Shown: positions 1 to 7,604 of the stretch, piece by piece
Layout: every line of letters starts with the position of its first letter
Position numbering within the stretch: position 1 is the stretch's first letter
Source: Peptoniphilus genitalis
GTDB taxonomy: Bacteria > Bacillota > Clostridia > Tissierellales > Peptoniphilaceae
DNA length: 64,000 bases
Assembly: GCF_023614525.1 (NCBI RefSeq)
Contig: NZ_CP097885.1
Location: forward strand, 928,501 to 992,500
Direction of reading: 5' to 3'
The notes under the pieces: generated by a model
Told to the model about the DNA's origin: nothing
Database searches by the model: none
Seen by the model: the letters and a program-made list of their open reading frames with translations, nothing else
Translations under genes and position numbers: made by a program

Positions 1-280
1 TTACAAGAGAAATTTTCCAATCCTTGGACAAGAAGGAGTCGTCCATGATTATTCCCACATCTTGCAAATAATTTAGATTTCTTGAATCTTCTCCGTCGAC
101 AAAAACTTCTCCCTCATAATTTATTAGGGACAAGAGGGACTTTATTGTAGTTGTCTTTCCCATTCCATTTTTTCCAATAAATCCAGTGATATATCCCTTT
201 TTTATTTCAAAGGATTCTTCTCCTAGGACAAAATTTTCGTAGGTCTTTTTCAAATTTTTAACTTCAATTTTATTCGTCAT
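1..280 (-). CDS. ABC transporter ATP-binding protein, N-terminal part (cut by window edge)
   Basis: The first 93 residues of an ABC ATPase are visible, starting MTNKIEVKNLKKTYENF. The Walker A loop GKNGMGKTTT lies near residue 37, and the Q-loop region follows at YLQDVGIIMDD. The rest, including signature and Walker B, lies outside the window. It would power an exporter or importer with a membrane partner encoded further left. Its start codon (278-280) overlaps the end of the upstream GntR gene by 11 bases, so the two are translationally linked. This regulator-ATPase order is typical of YtrA-type loci, where the regulator represses its own transporter. The substrate cannot be told. Confidence 0.9.
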   Translation of the reverse strand, partial: MTNKIEVKNLKKTYENFVLGEESFEIKKGYITGFIGKNGMGKTTTIKSLLSLINYEGEVFVDGEDSRNLNYLQDVGIIMDDSFLSKDWKISLV

Positions 281-659
281 AGTCCAAGCCCTCCTTGTAT
301 AAAAATTCAAATAATTCTAAAATTGTTTCCTTGTCTAAATCTAAATCAACTGATAATTTTATGGCTTCTTGCAAGTGATTTTCCAATTCCTTTTGCATTT
401 CTTCTCTCTTGGCCTCTGAGTCCTTGCTGGCCACAAAGGTCCCAAGTCCCTGCCTAGACTCAACAAAGCCCTCTTCTTCCAATTCGTCGTAGGCCTTTTT
501 CACTGTCAAGATGCTGACCTTTAAGTCCTTGGAAAGAGTCCTTACAGAAGGAAGTTGTTGCCCTTCTTCAACCTTGTTTTTTAAGATATTTTCTTTTATG
601 GCATTCTTTATCTGTTCATAAAGAGGAACTGAGGATCCATTTATTAAAATAATTTTCAT
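270..659 (-). CDS. GntR-family transcriptional regulator, YtrA-like
   Basis: This 129-residue protein has an N-terminal winged-helix GntR DNA-binding domain (residues about 8-75, with SVRTLSKDLKVSILTVKKAY as recognition region and GLGTFV as wing). Only a short helical tail follows. A small C-terminal part without a large ligand domain is characteristic of the YtrA subfamily, whose members repress adjacent ABC transporter operons. It is first in a leftward operon with the ABC ATPase. A promoter with repeated GTTATATA elements lies just upstream, which fits autoregulation. The effector is unknown. Confidence 0.88.
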   Translation of the reverse strand: MKIILINGSSVPLYEQIKNAIKENILKNKVEEGQQLPSVRTLSKDLKVSILTVKKAYDELEEEGFVESRQGLGTFVASKDSEAKREEMQKELENHLQEAIKLSVDLDLDKETILELFEFLYKEGLDYDE

Positions 660-670
660 TTTGCCTCCTT

Positions 671-709
671 GTTATATAACACTATATAACAGTCCATAAC
701 ACTTGTCAA
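671..709 (-). promoter_or_regulatory. Promoter and probable operator of the GntR-ABC operon
   Basis: On the minus strand TTGACA (704-709) and TATAGT (681-686) are separated by 17 bases. The perfect palindrome GTTATATAAC (671-680) sits directly downstream of the -10, and GTTATATA occurs again over the -10, giving two direct copies one helical turn apart. Operators overlapping the -10/+1 region are what an autorepressing GntR protein would use. The binding assignment is inferred. Confidence 0.6.
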
Positions 710-766
710 TTATTTTAATTTTTTATAAATATTTTTGATATAATAGGGGAAAAGGAGGGACTCTTG

Positions 767-1183
767 ATGGCTAAGAAGGACTTAAGAAATAAAAAGAATG
801 TGGCTTTTATAATTTTTTCAATCTTAATAATATTTTCCACTTGCTTTTATTATGTAAAGATGCGAAAGCCTGACGCCTATGTGAACATGGATCCTCTCAC
901 AATTCAGTTTCACTTCACAGGCTACGATGGTTCTGGAAAGGCTGAGATAGAAATCCTTGAATATCCAAAAATTGTAAGTTTAAAAAATGAGAAGGACAGG
1001 GAAAATATAGAAAAAATTCTTCATAATCCAAGCATTGAGTGGAGCAAAAATGAAAATTTGAGAAACGGTGAGGAAATTTTTTATTATCTTAGATATCCAG
1101 ACACAGGAAAATATAATATTAAATTTGATAGAGAATATGGAAGTACTGGGACAAGGGTCCAAGACCTGATTCCCACAAACTAA
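767..1183 (+). CDS. Membrane-anchored hypothetical protein
   Basis: About 138 residues: a charged N-terminus, one membrane segment (about residues 13-30, ending ...FSTCFYYV), then a hydrophilic domain expected outside the cell. No family recognised. A TTG three bases earlier is in frame, but the AGGAGG at 753-758 is spaced 8 bases from the ATG at 767, which is therefore preferred. TATAAT at 739-744 is a likely -10. It is followed after about 20 bases by the phospholipase-D-like gene, so the two are probably co-transcribed. Its general layout resembles two other small anchored proteins in this window (2654-3115 and 40291-40707). Confidence 0.6.
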   Translation: MAKKDLRNKKNVAFIIFSILIIFSTCFYYVKMRKPDAYVNMDPLTIQFHFTGYDGSGKAEIEILEYPKIVSLKNEKDRENIEKILHNPSIEWSKNENLRNGEEIFYYLRYPDTGKYNIKFDREYGSTGTRVQDLIPTN

Positions 1184-1203
1184 TTTGAATTTTGGAGAAG
1201 GCT

Positions 1204-2604
1204 TTGAAAAAGAAAAAGAAAATTATGATACTTGTATTATTACTTATTATTATTCCAATTATATACAGCTTGAATACAAAAAATCCGCCTGGCACCAACC
1301 TGTCATCTGACTTTATGGATGCCGACTGCGAATTTTTATATGACTTGACCTACTTAAAGGATGGAAAGAGGCTTCACGAGAAGAGGATCTTTAAGCGTGA
1401 GATGGACCTTATTAAAAATGCCAAGGACTTTCTAATGGTGGACTTCTTCCTCTTTAACGACGAGTACCCTGATACAATGAATTTCCCAAATCAAGTGGAA
1501 GAGATGACTGACCTCTTAATTGCAAAGAAGAAGGAAAATCCTGACATGCCAATTTTATTTGTCACAGACCCCATAAATAATTTTTACGGAGCTTATGAAG
1601 AAGATAATCTAAAGAGGCTTCGTGAAAATGGAATTGATGTGGTGGTTACTGACTTAAATAAGATGCGTGACTCCAATGCCCTAGTCTCTGGCTTTTACAG
1701 GGCCTATCTCCAATGGTTTGGGACATCTGGTGGCGGCTGGATCAAAAACTTTTTTGACAAGGATGCCGACAAGGTAAATATTAGGTCCATTTTAAAACTT
1801 GCCAACTTCAAGGGCAACCACAGGAAGGTCTTGATTTCAGAAAAGGAAGCCCTAGTTGCATCGGCAAACCCCCACGACCCTTCAGCCCACCACTCCAACG
1901 TGGCAATGGCCTTTCATGGCAAGTCTATGGAGGACCTTATAAGGTCTGAGTCCATATTTTTTGACAAACTTCCTAATGTAATAGAAAACTTCAAGGCAGA
2001 AGAAGTCACTTCTCCCTACAAGTTAAAGGTCATCACTGAAGGCAAAATTTATGATGAAATTTCAAAAAATATTAAGGAAACAAAGAAGGGCGACGAGATA
2101 AATCTTGGAATCTTTTATCTTTCAGAATTTAGGATTTTAAGAGAGCTAGGCGAAGCTTCAAAGCGTGGTGTTGATGTAAAAATCATCGCAGACCTCAACA
2201 AGGATGCCTTTGGTCTTGAGAAAAATGGATCACCCAATAGACCTGCCCTAAGCGAATTAAAGGAAGACTATCCTGACATAAATATTCGCTGGTACCAAAC
2301 ATCTGGCGAGCAGTTCCACACAAAATTTATTTACTTCGACTTTAAGGACAGGAACCCCCTTACCATACTTGGATCAGCCAACTACACAAGGAGAAACTTG
2401 GATAACTTTAACCTTGAGACAAACCTTGCAGTAGAAATGGAAAAAGATTCTCCTATGGCAAAAGAGATGAAGAACTACTACGCAAGAATTTGGAATAATA
2501 AGGGCGGAGATTACACTTTGCCTCTTGAGGACTTTTATGAAAAAGGATTCTTGTTGAGAATCCTCTGGAAAATCCAAGAAAAGACAGGCCTTTGCACCTG
2601 GTAA
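1204..2604 (+). CDS. Phospholipase D-like / cardiolipin-synthase-family membrane protein
   Basis: This 466-residue protein has an N-terminal membrane anchor and two PLD catalytic repeats. The second is canonical: H372-x-K374-x4-D379 within FHTKFIYFD, followed by GSANYTRRN. The first reads H206-R-K208 with Glu instead of Asp at the last position (HRKVLISE), followed by ASANPHD. The family cleaves or transfers phosphodiesters; cardiolipin synthesis or another phospholipid reaction at the membrane is likely. No ATG fits: TTG at 1204 is chosen because GGAG at 1194-1197 gives 6-base spacing, whereas an earlier in-frame TTG at 1192 has no ribosome-binding site. The substrate is not determinable here. 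Confidence 0.8.
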   Translation: MKKKKKIMILVLLLIIIPIIYSLNTKNPPGTNLSSDFMDADCEFLYDLTYLKDGKRLHEKRIFKREMDLIKNAKDFLMVDFFLFNDEYPDTMNFPNQVEEMTDLLIAKKKENPDMPILFVTDPINNFYGAYEEDNLKRLRENGIDVVVTDLNKMRDSNALVSGFYRAYLQWFGTSGGGWIKNFFDKDADKVNIRSILKLANFKGNHRKVLISEKEALVASANPHDPSAHHSNVAMAFHGKSMEDLIRSESIFFDKLPNVIENFKAEEVTSPYKLKVITEGKIYDEISKNIKETKKGDEINLGIFYLSEFRILRELGEASKRGVDVKIIADLNKDAFGLEKNGSPNRPALSELKEDYPDINIRWYQTSGEQFHTKFIYFDFKDRNPLTILGSANYTRRNLDNFNLETNLAVEMEKDSPMAKEMKNYYARIWNNKGGDYTLPLEDFYEKGFLLRILWKIQEKTGLCTW

Positions 2605-2618
2605 AATTTTAAGCATTA

Positions 2619-2655
2619 AAAAATCACGGTAAAATATTTCTACCGTGATTTTTTT
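2619..2655. terminator. Bidirectional terminator
   Basis: AAATCACGGTA (2621-2631) pairs with TACCGTGATTT (2641-2651). An A-run precedes and a T-run follows, so the hairpin works for both the rightward PLD-like gene and the leftward lipoprotein gene. Confidence 0.85.
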
Positions 2656-3115
2656 ATTTGTCTATTATATACTTTATCTCCGAAATTAAATCCTTATCTG
2701 ATAAGAGTGTAGGACCTTCTTGGTTGCCAAGCTTTCCATAGAAAGAATAGTGAAATTTATTGGTATCTCTATCTCTTTCTGAGTCGTACATATAAATTGT
2801 ATCTTCCTCATCTTTATTGTGAAAATTGATTAATAAACTTTTATAACCTGGGATTGAAGCATAGGAATATCTCTGATCCACAACTTTACAGTTTCCCAAG
2901 AGACTTATTATTTCTCCTAACTTTTCTTCATTATCCTTAGAAGAAAAAATTTCTCTCGTAGTCATTTTTTCTTCATCTGCAATTACTTCCACGCTTAAAG
3001 ACTCAAATTTATAAACTTCTCCAGTGGAAAATTTTATCTCATGACTTTCATCCTTCTTGCAAGATGTGAGAAAGATTAAGATCACAAACAAATAAAATAA
3101 TTTTTTAAATTTCAT
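2654..3115 (-). CDS. Small lipoprotein, DUF5301-like
   Basis: A 153-residue protein with a type II signal peptide: basic start, hydrophobic stretch, and lipobox LTSC with the lipidated Cys at residue 19. The mature part is a small alpha/beta domain that looks like DUF5301-type proteins (strand GEVYKFESLSVEV, helix EEKLGEIISLL, strand YKSLLINFH). Function unknown. It lies 6 bases downstream of csoR and may be the last gene of the copper operon by read-through, though nothing in its sequence (no Cys/His/Met cluster) suggests copper binding. Confidence 0.65.
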   Translation of the reverse strand: MKFKKLFYLFVILIFLTSCKKDESHEIKFSTGEVYKFESLSVEVIADEEKMTTREIFSSKDNEEKLGEIISLLGNCKVVDQRYSYASIPGYKSLLINFHNKDEEDTIYMYDSERDRDTNKFHYSFYGKLGNQEGPTLLSDKDLISEIKYIIDK

Positions 3116-3121
3116 AAAAAC

Positions 3122-3391
3122 CTACTTTGACAACTTGTTTATTATTGTATTAATCTCTTCGATTTTCTCGTCAATTTCTTCCTGGCTCTTGGAGTAGGAA
3201 TCCTTGACACACCCCCTTAGGTGGGCTGTCAGGACATCCTTGTTGATGTTTTTTAGGATGGAGATTGATGCCATGAGCTGGTTGGAAACGTCAAGGCAGT
3301 ACCTGTCCTCTTCAACCATTTTTATCAAGCCATCAATTTGTCCCCTGACAGTCTTTAATTTTCTAAGTTGGACTTCCTTGTCTGCTCTCAT
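3122..3391 (-). CDS. csoR: CsoR-family copper-sensing repressor
   Basis: This 89-residue all-helical protein matches the CsoR/RcnR family. It starts with the LRKLKTVRGQIDGLIKMVEEDRYCLDV-type helix and carries the Cu(I) ligand set: Cys in DRYCLDV, then His and Cys in AHLRGC. CsoR binds operator DNA when apo and is released by Cu(I). The start codon overlaps the stop of copA (ATGA), so the two are translated together. A CsoR-type GC-rich palindrome lies at the copA promoter, giving a closed autoregulatory circuit. The C-H-C ligand pattern favours copper over nickel or formaldehyde sensing. Confidence 0.9.
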   Translation of the reverse strand: MRADKEVQLRKLKTVRGQIDGLIKMVEEDRYCLDVSNQLMASISILKNINKDVLTAHLRGCVKDSYSKSQEEIDEKIEEINTIINKLSK

Positions 3392-3597
3392 TTTTCTATT
3401 TTTGCAGAAAAACCAGCATCTTCAACTGCCTTAACAAGGACTTCATCTGCAAGGTCCTTGTCAAGTTCTACCCTTGCCTTCTTGTCATCAAGGTTTACGT
3501 CAGCTTCTCTTACTCCATCAAGACCTTCAAGAGCTTTCCTTACTGATGCTACACAGTGTTTGCAAGACATTCCTTCAACATTTAAAATTTTTTCCAT
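3388..3597 (-). CDS. copZ: Possible separately translated CopZ copper chaperone inside copA
   Basis: The last 69 codons of copA form a complete CopZ-sized protein beginning MEKILNVEGMSCKHC, with the CxxC copper site at residues 12 and 15. Directly before this in-frame ATG is AAAGGAG with 8-base spacing (AGGAG at 3606-3610), as good as the ribosome-binding sites of true genes here. Initiation here would yield free CopZ besides the long CopA. Whether it is used is inference. The alternative is a fossil start left by fusion of copA and copZ. Confidence 0.45.
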   Translation of the reverse strand: MEKILNVEGMSCKHCVASVRKALEGLDGVREADVNLDDKKARVELDKDLADEVLVKAVEDAGFSAKIEK

Positions 3598-6141
3598 ACT
3601 ATCTTCTCCTTTATTTTTAATAATTTTATAACCTGCATCTTCAATGGCATTTTTTATTTCTTCTGAACTTAGACCTTGGTCCATAAATTCTACAGAAGAG
3701 TTTTCGTGGCTTGCCACAATATTTTTTGCCTTGCCAGTTTTTTCTAGGGCATCAGCAACTCTTTTTTCACAGTGGCCACACATCATGCCTTCTACTTCTA
3801 TTCTAGTAATTTTTTCACTTTTTTCCAAATCTTTTTGCTTATCTACATTTTCTTTTTCCCTTGAAGACTTTGATTCTTCCAAGGATCTTTTCACTCCCCT
3901 TGGTTTAAATCTTCTTAACCTCAAGGCGTTGTTGACAACAAATACCGATGACATACTCATGGCAAAGGCAGCAAACATTGGGGAAAGTTTAATTCCAAAG
4001 GCTGGGAACAAGAGTCCTGCAGCAAGAGGAATTCCAATTGTGTTGTAGAAAAAGGCCCAGAATAAATTTTCCTTTATGTTCTTTATTGTAGCCTTGGAAA
4101 GTTCAAGAGCTGAAACAACATCTAAGAGGTCGGACCTCATAAGGACAACGTCAGATGATTCAATTGCCACATCTGTCCCATGACCTATTGCCATTCCTAT
4201 GTCTGCCTTGGCAAGGGATGGGGTATCGTTGATTCCGTCACCAATCATTAGGACTTTCTTTCCAGATTTTTGGATTTTGTCGATTTCCTTGTTCTTATCT
4301 TGTGGAAGAAGACCTGCAAGTGTCTCGTCAACTCCAATTTCCTCAGCAATTGCCTCTGCAGTTTTTTCATTGTCTCCAGTTAGCATAATAATTTTCTTGC
4401 CCATGTCTCTTAGGAGCTTAATTGCATCCCTTGATGACTTCTTAGGTAGGTCCTTGACAGAAATTATCCCCATGACTTCATTTTCATTGGCAAAGTACAT
4501 GGAAGTCTTGCCTTGACCTGCAAGGTCCTCTGCCTTGGCCTTAAAGTCCTTTAGGTCAATTTTTTCTTCAAGCATGTATTCAAGGTTTCCAGCAAGATAC
4601 TTATTTCCTGCCACTTCTCCATTTAGGCCCCTGCCACTAACTGAATTGAAGTTAGTGATTTCTTCTAAGCCTATATTTTTTTCTTCAGCATAATTTAAAA
4701 TTGCAGAAGCCAGTGGATGTTGAGAATTTTTTTCTAGGGACCCAGCAATTTTTAAAAATTCATCTTGGTCTAGGTCTGTCACAATATCTGTTAAGATTGG
4801 CTTGCCTTCTGTAATAGTACCAGTCTTATCCATTACAATGACATCGATCTTGTGGAGATTTTCTAAGACTTCTGCATTCTTAAAGAGAAGTCCAAAGTCG
4901 GCGGACTTGCCTGTTGCCACCATTATTGAAACTGGTGTTGCAAGTCCTAAGGCACAAGGACAAGAAATAACTAGGACTGAAATTGCAAAGTTAAGGGCAT
5001 TTTCAAATCCGTAGCCAAGTGCCATCCAAACTCCAAAAGTTGCAGCAGCTATAAGTAGGACTGCTGGCACAAAAACTCCTGCAATTTCATCTGCCAGTTT
5101 TGCAATAGGAGCCTTGGACTGGTTGGCCTCGTCCACCAACTTTATAATTTGAGATATTGTTGTGTCCTCGCCGACTTTTTCTGCTTGAAACTTAAAGGAC
5201 CCTGTTGTGTTAATTGAAGCCGAGATTACCCTATCGCCCACAGACTTTTGAACTGGGATTGACTCTCCAGTAACTGCTGATTCATCAAGGGACGATGCAC
5301 CTTCAATAACCTTGCCATCAACTGCCACAGATTCTCCAGGCCTTACTAGTAAAATATCTCCAACCCTTACATCTTCAATATTTTTTACGACTTCCTTGCC
5401 ATCTTCTATAACTGTTGCCATCTTTGGGGCAAGGTCCATTAACTTTTCAAGAGATGACCTTGTCTTGTTCTTAGATTTTTCTTCCAAGTATTTCCCAACA
5501 GTTATAAGGGTCAAGATCATGGCTGATGACTCAAAGTAGAGATTGTGCCTGTAGGCATCTACAAGCTCCATGTCTCCTTGGCCAAATCCATAAGCCATCA
5601 TGTAAATGGCAAAGATTCCATAGACAAGGGCTGCCAAAGACCCAATGGCAACAAGGCTGTCCATGTTGGGCGCCCTGTTCTTAAGCCCCTTGAAGCCAGA
5701 GATGTAAAAGTCTCTGTTGATATAGACAACTGGAAGGGCCAAGAGAAATTGCGAGAAGGCAAAAATTACTGCACCTTCTCTTCCATGAAAGACGCTTGGA
5801 GTTGGCAAGTGGACCATGTGACCCATGGCAATATACATGAGGATCAGCATAAAGATGCTAGAAGAGATTAACCTATTCTTAAGGGCCTTCTCCCTGTCGT
5901 CCACTGGTCTATCTTCACTTTTTGTTTTTTCACCAGCTGGACTTGCCCCATAGCCAATTTTTTCCACAGCTCTTATAATTTCTTCATCATTTATTTTATT
6001 TTCATCAAAATTAACCTTCATTGAGTTGGTCATGAGGTTGACGTTGGCATTGCTTACGCCATCAAGCTTTTCTACAGCCTTGGTTACATTGGCGACACAG
6101 GCCGAACAAGTCATCCCCCTGACATCAAATTTCTTTTCCAT
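3388..6141 (-). CDS. copA: Copper-exporting P1B-type ATPase CopA with C-terminal CopZ-like domain
   Basis: A 917-residue Cu(I) pump. In order: an N-terminal heavy-metal domain with GMTCSAC (Cys12, Cys15); membrane helices; the TGES actuator motif near 291; CPC in the membrane at 394-396; DKTGT phosphorylation site at 438-442; the GDGIND hinge motif; then two extra metal-binding domains after the last helices, MMCGHC and GMSCKHC. Most CopA pumps have them only at the N-terminus. The start at 6141 is preferred over ATG at 6153 because the extra codons (GGGAGG) are themselves the ribosome-binding site. It is first in an operon with csoR. The last domain looks like a fused CopZ chaperone. Confidence 0.95.
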   Translation of the reverse strand: MEKKFDVRGMTCSACVANVTKAVEKLDGVSNANVNLMTNSMKVNFDENKINDEEIIRAVEKIGYGASPAGEKTKSEDRPVDDREKALKNRLISSSIFMLILMYIAMGHMVHLPTPSVFHGREGAVIFAFSQFLLALPVVYINRDFYISGFKGLKNRAPNMDSLVAIGSLAALVYGIFAIYMMAYGFGQGDMELVDAYRHNLYFESSAMILTLITVGKYLEEKSKNKTRSSLEKLMDLAPKMATVIEDGKEVVKNIEDVRVGDILLVRPGESVAVDGKVIEGASSLDESAVTGESIPVQKSVGDRVISASINTTGSFKFQAEKVGEDTTISQIIKLVDEANQSKAPIAKLADEIAGVFVPAVLLIAAATFGVWMALGYGFENALNFAISVLVISCPCALGLATPVSIMVATGKSADFGLLFKNAEVLENLHKIDVIVMDKTGTITEGKPILTDIVTDLDQDEFLKIAGSLEKNSQHPLASAILNYAEEKNIGLEEITNFNSVSGRGLNGEVAGNKYLAGNLEYMLEEKIDLKDFKAKAEDLAGQGKTSMYFANENEVMGIISVKDLPKKSSRDAIKLLRDMGKKIIMLTGDNEKTAEAIAEEIGVDETLAGLLPQDKNKEIDKIQKSGKKVLMIGDGINDTPSLAKADIGMAIGHGTDVAIESSDVVLMRSDLLDVVSALELSKATIKNIKENLFWAFFYNTIGIPLAAGLLFPAFGIKLSPMFAAFAMSMSSVFVVNNALRLRRFKPRGVKRSLEESKSSREKENVDKQKDLEKSEKITRIEVEGMMCGHCEKRVADALEKTGKAKNIVASHENSSVEFMDQGLSSEEIKNAIEDAGYKIIKNKGEDSMEKILNVEGMSCKHCVASVRKALEGLDGVREADVNLDDKKARVELDKDLADEVLVKAVEDAGFSAKIEK

Positions 6142-6151
6142 ACTACCTCCC

Positions 6152-6209
6152 ATACCCCCCTAGGGGTGTTCTCTATTTTTATCTTAACACTAAGAGAATT
6201 TTTTTACAA
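6152..6209 (-). promoter_or_regulatory. copA promoter with CsoR-type operator
   Basis: Minus-strand -35 TTGTAA (6204-6209) and -10 TAAGAT (6181-6186) are 17 bases apart. The near-palindrome ATACCCCCCTAGGGGTGT (6152-6169) lies between the expected transcription start and the ribosome-binding site. Its TACCC...GGGTG halves resemble CsoR operators of copZA promoters. The location suits repression by the csoR product of the same operon. Confidence 0.75.
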
Positions 6210-6351
6210 GTTTTTGATAAGACTTCTTAAAATATTTAAAAATCGCATAATTTTTCTTGTTTTTACGGGAAAGAATAATTTTTACGGGATAAGATTTCTT
6301 GCAAATAAAAAAGGACAAGATATTAATCTTATCCTAAGTCTCTTATATAAA

Positions 6352-7395
6352 TTATTTCTTTGTATAATAGGTTGCCTTTCCAATACCATGTCTCTCAATT
6401 ATATCTTTTTCTAATAATTCTTTTAGAGATTTTTCCACAGAGGACTTACTAATTTCTGGAGTAAGCTCCATTATTTCACTCTTGGTAAATTTTCCAATTT
6501 TTTTATCAATAGCATTTAAAACTTGATCAAGTGCTGATAACTTTGTGTCGAAAATATTTACTCTGTCTTCAAAATCTCTATAGGCAGCAAGTATAATAGC
6601 CAAAATATATTTTATAAAATATGTTGAATCTTCACTATTATCATGCCAATTTACACCACTTTTTTCCAGGGCAAGATAGTAATTTGTCTTAGTTTTTTCT
6701 ATTTTTTCTTCAAGACTTATATATCTCCCTACAACATACCCTAACTTGTATAACAACAAAGTTGTTAAAAGCCTTGACATCCTTCCATTCCCATCGTTGA
6801 AGGGGTGAATGCACAAGAAGTCGTGGATAAAAATTGGAATAAGTATTAGGGGGCTTACTTCTCCCTTGTCAATTTCTCTATTGTACTCTTGGCAAATTTT
6901 TTCAATTGCTTGTGGAGTTTCAAAAGGGTCAAGAGGCTTAAACCTAACTATAGTCTCCCCATCTTTTTTTGTTTCTGAAATATAATTTTGCGAATTTTTA
7001 TATTTTCCACCAATTGATTTATTTGAAAATTTGTAGAGGTCTCTATGAAGTTGTAAAATTATTTTTGAATTTATTGGGATATATTCGAAAGATTCATGAA
7101 TTGTAGAGAGAACTTCCTTGTAACCTAGTATTTCTTCTTCATCTCTATTTTTGGGAGCAACTTTTTTCTTAACTAAGTCCTTTATTCTGGAATCAGTAGT
7201 TCTTATCCCCTCAATTTCATTAGAACTTTGGGTACTCTGTATAATAGCAAGTTCTACTAGATTATCGAGAACTGTCGGCTTCTGACTTAAGTATAATTCT
7301 TGCCTTCCCTTATACTCGCTAATTTGTGAAATATAATTTAAGATTTCAGCATCCCATTTTTTTTCTTTCAATAAGCTATAATCAAATTTACGCAT
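6352..7395 (-). CDS. Fic-domain protein with N-terminal inhibitory helix and winged-helix tail
   Basis: A 347-residue Fic protein. The catalytic motif HPFNDGNGRMSR is complete (His197 to Arg208), so it should transfer AMP or another nucleotide part to a protein hydroxyl. The N-terminal domain carries the inhibitory motif S58-x3-E62-G63 (within SSNEIEG), making it a class II self-inhibited Fic protein. The C-terminal 60 residues look like a winged helix (KSEIMELTPEISKSSVEKSLKELL). No antitoxin gene adjoins it. The gene is AT-richer than its neighbours, and an 11-bp inverted repeat encloses its -10 box. The target protein is unknown. Confidence 0.88.
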   Translation of the reverse strand: MRKFDYSLLKEKKWDAEILNYISQISEYKGRQELYLSQKPTVLDNLVELAIIQSTQSSNEIEGIRTTDSRIKDLVKKKVAPKNRDEEEILGYKEVLSTIHESFEYIPINSKIILQLHRDLYKFSNKSIGGKYKNSQNYISETKKDGETIVRFKPLDPFETPQAIEKICQEYNREIDKGEVSPLILIPIFIHDFLCIHPFNDGNGRMSRLLTTLLLYKLGYVVGRYISLEEKIEKTKTNYYLALEKSGVNWHDNSEDSTYFIKYILAIILAAYRDFEDRVNIFDTKLSALDQVLNAIDKKIGKFTKSEIMELTPEISKSSVEKSLKELLEKDIIERHGIGKATYYTKK

Positions 7396-7441
7396 AAAAA
7401 CCTCTCTTTTCGCATAAATTATACCATATTTTATGCGAAAA
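7391..7441 (-). promoter_or_regulatory. Fic gene promoter with perfect inverted-repeat operator
   Basis: TTTTCGCATAA (7407-7417) and TTATGCGAAAA (7431-7441) form a perfect 11-bp inverted repeat with a 13-base spacer. The minus-strand TATAAT (7418-7423) lies in that spacer. A further half-site CGCATAA overlaps the start codon (7391-7397). Binding here would block RNA polymerase, and the gene's own winged-helix tail is the obvious candidate ligand (inference). Confidence 0.65.
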
Positions 7442-7504
7442 AAAATATTTTTATGGGTAAATTTTATCCTGCGAAATAATATAAACCCTCTATCGGAACA
7501 ATAA

Positions 7505-7534
7505 AAAATGGTCTAGCCAAAGCTAAACCATTTT
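7505..7534 (-). terminator. Terminator of the hemerythrin-like gene
   Basis: AAAATGGTCTAGC (7505-7517) pairs with GCTAAACCATTTT (7522-7534) around a CAAA loop, and the minus strand continues into a T-run. It lies about 70 bases beyond the stop at 7605. Confidence 0.75.
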
Positions 7535-7604
7535 ACTTTTAAATATTTTTACACTCCCCAGTGCTACTCCTATTTATTTTTTAAAATGTTATACTTCCCA
7601 AGAC

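Noticed and set aside
3388-6153. copA start at the upstream ATG (6153)
   Set aside because: The four extra codons ATGGGAGGTAGT are the ribosome-binding region of the ATG at 6141.
6352-7395. Fic toxin with a separate antitoxin gene
   Set aside because: The inhibitory motif SxxxEG lies within the same protein, and no small antitoxin frame adjoins the gene.
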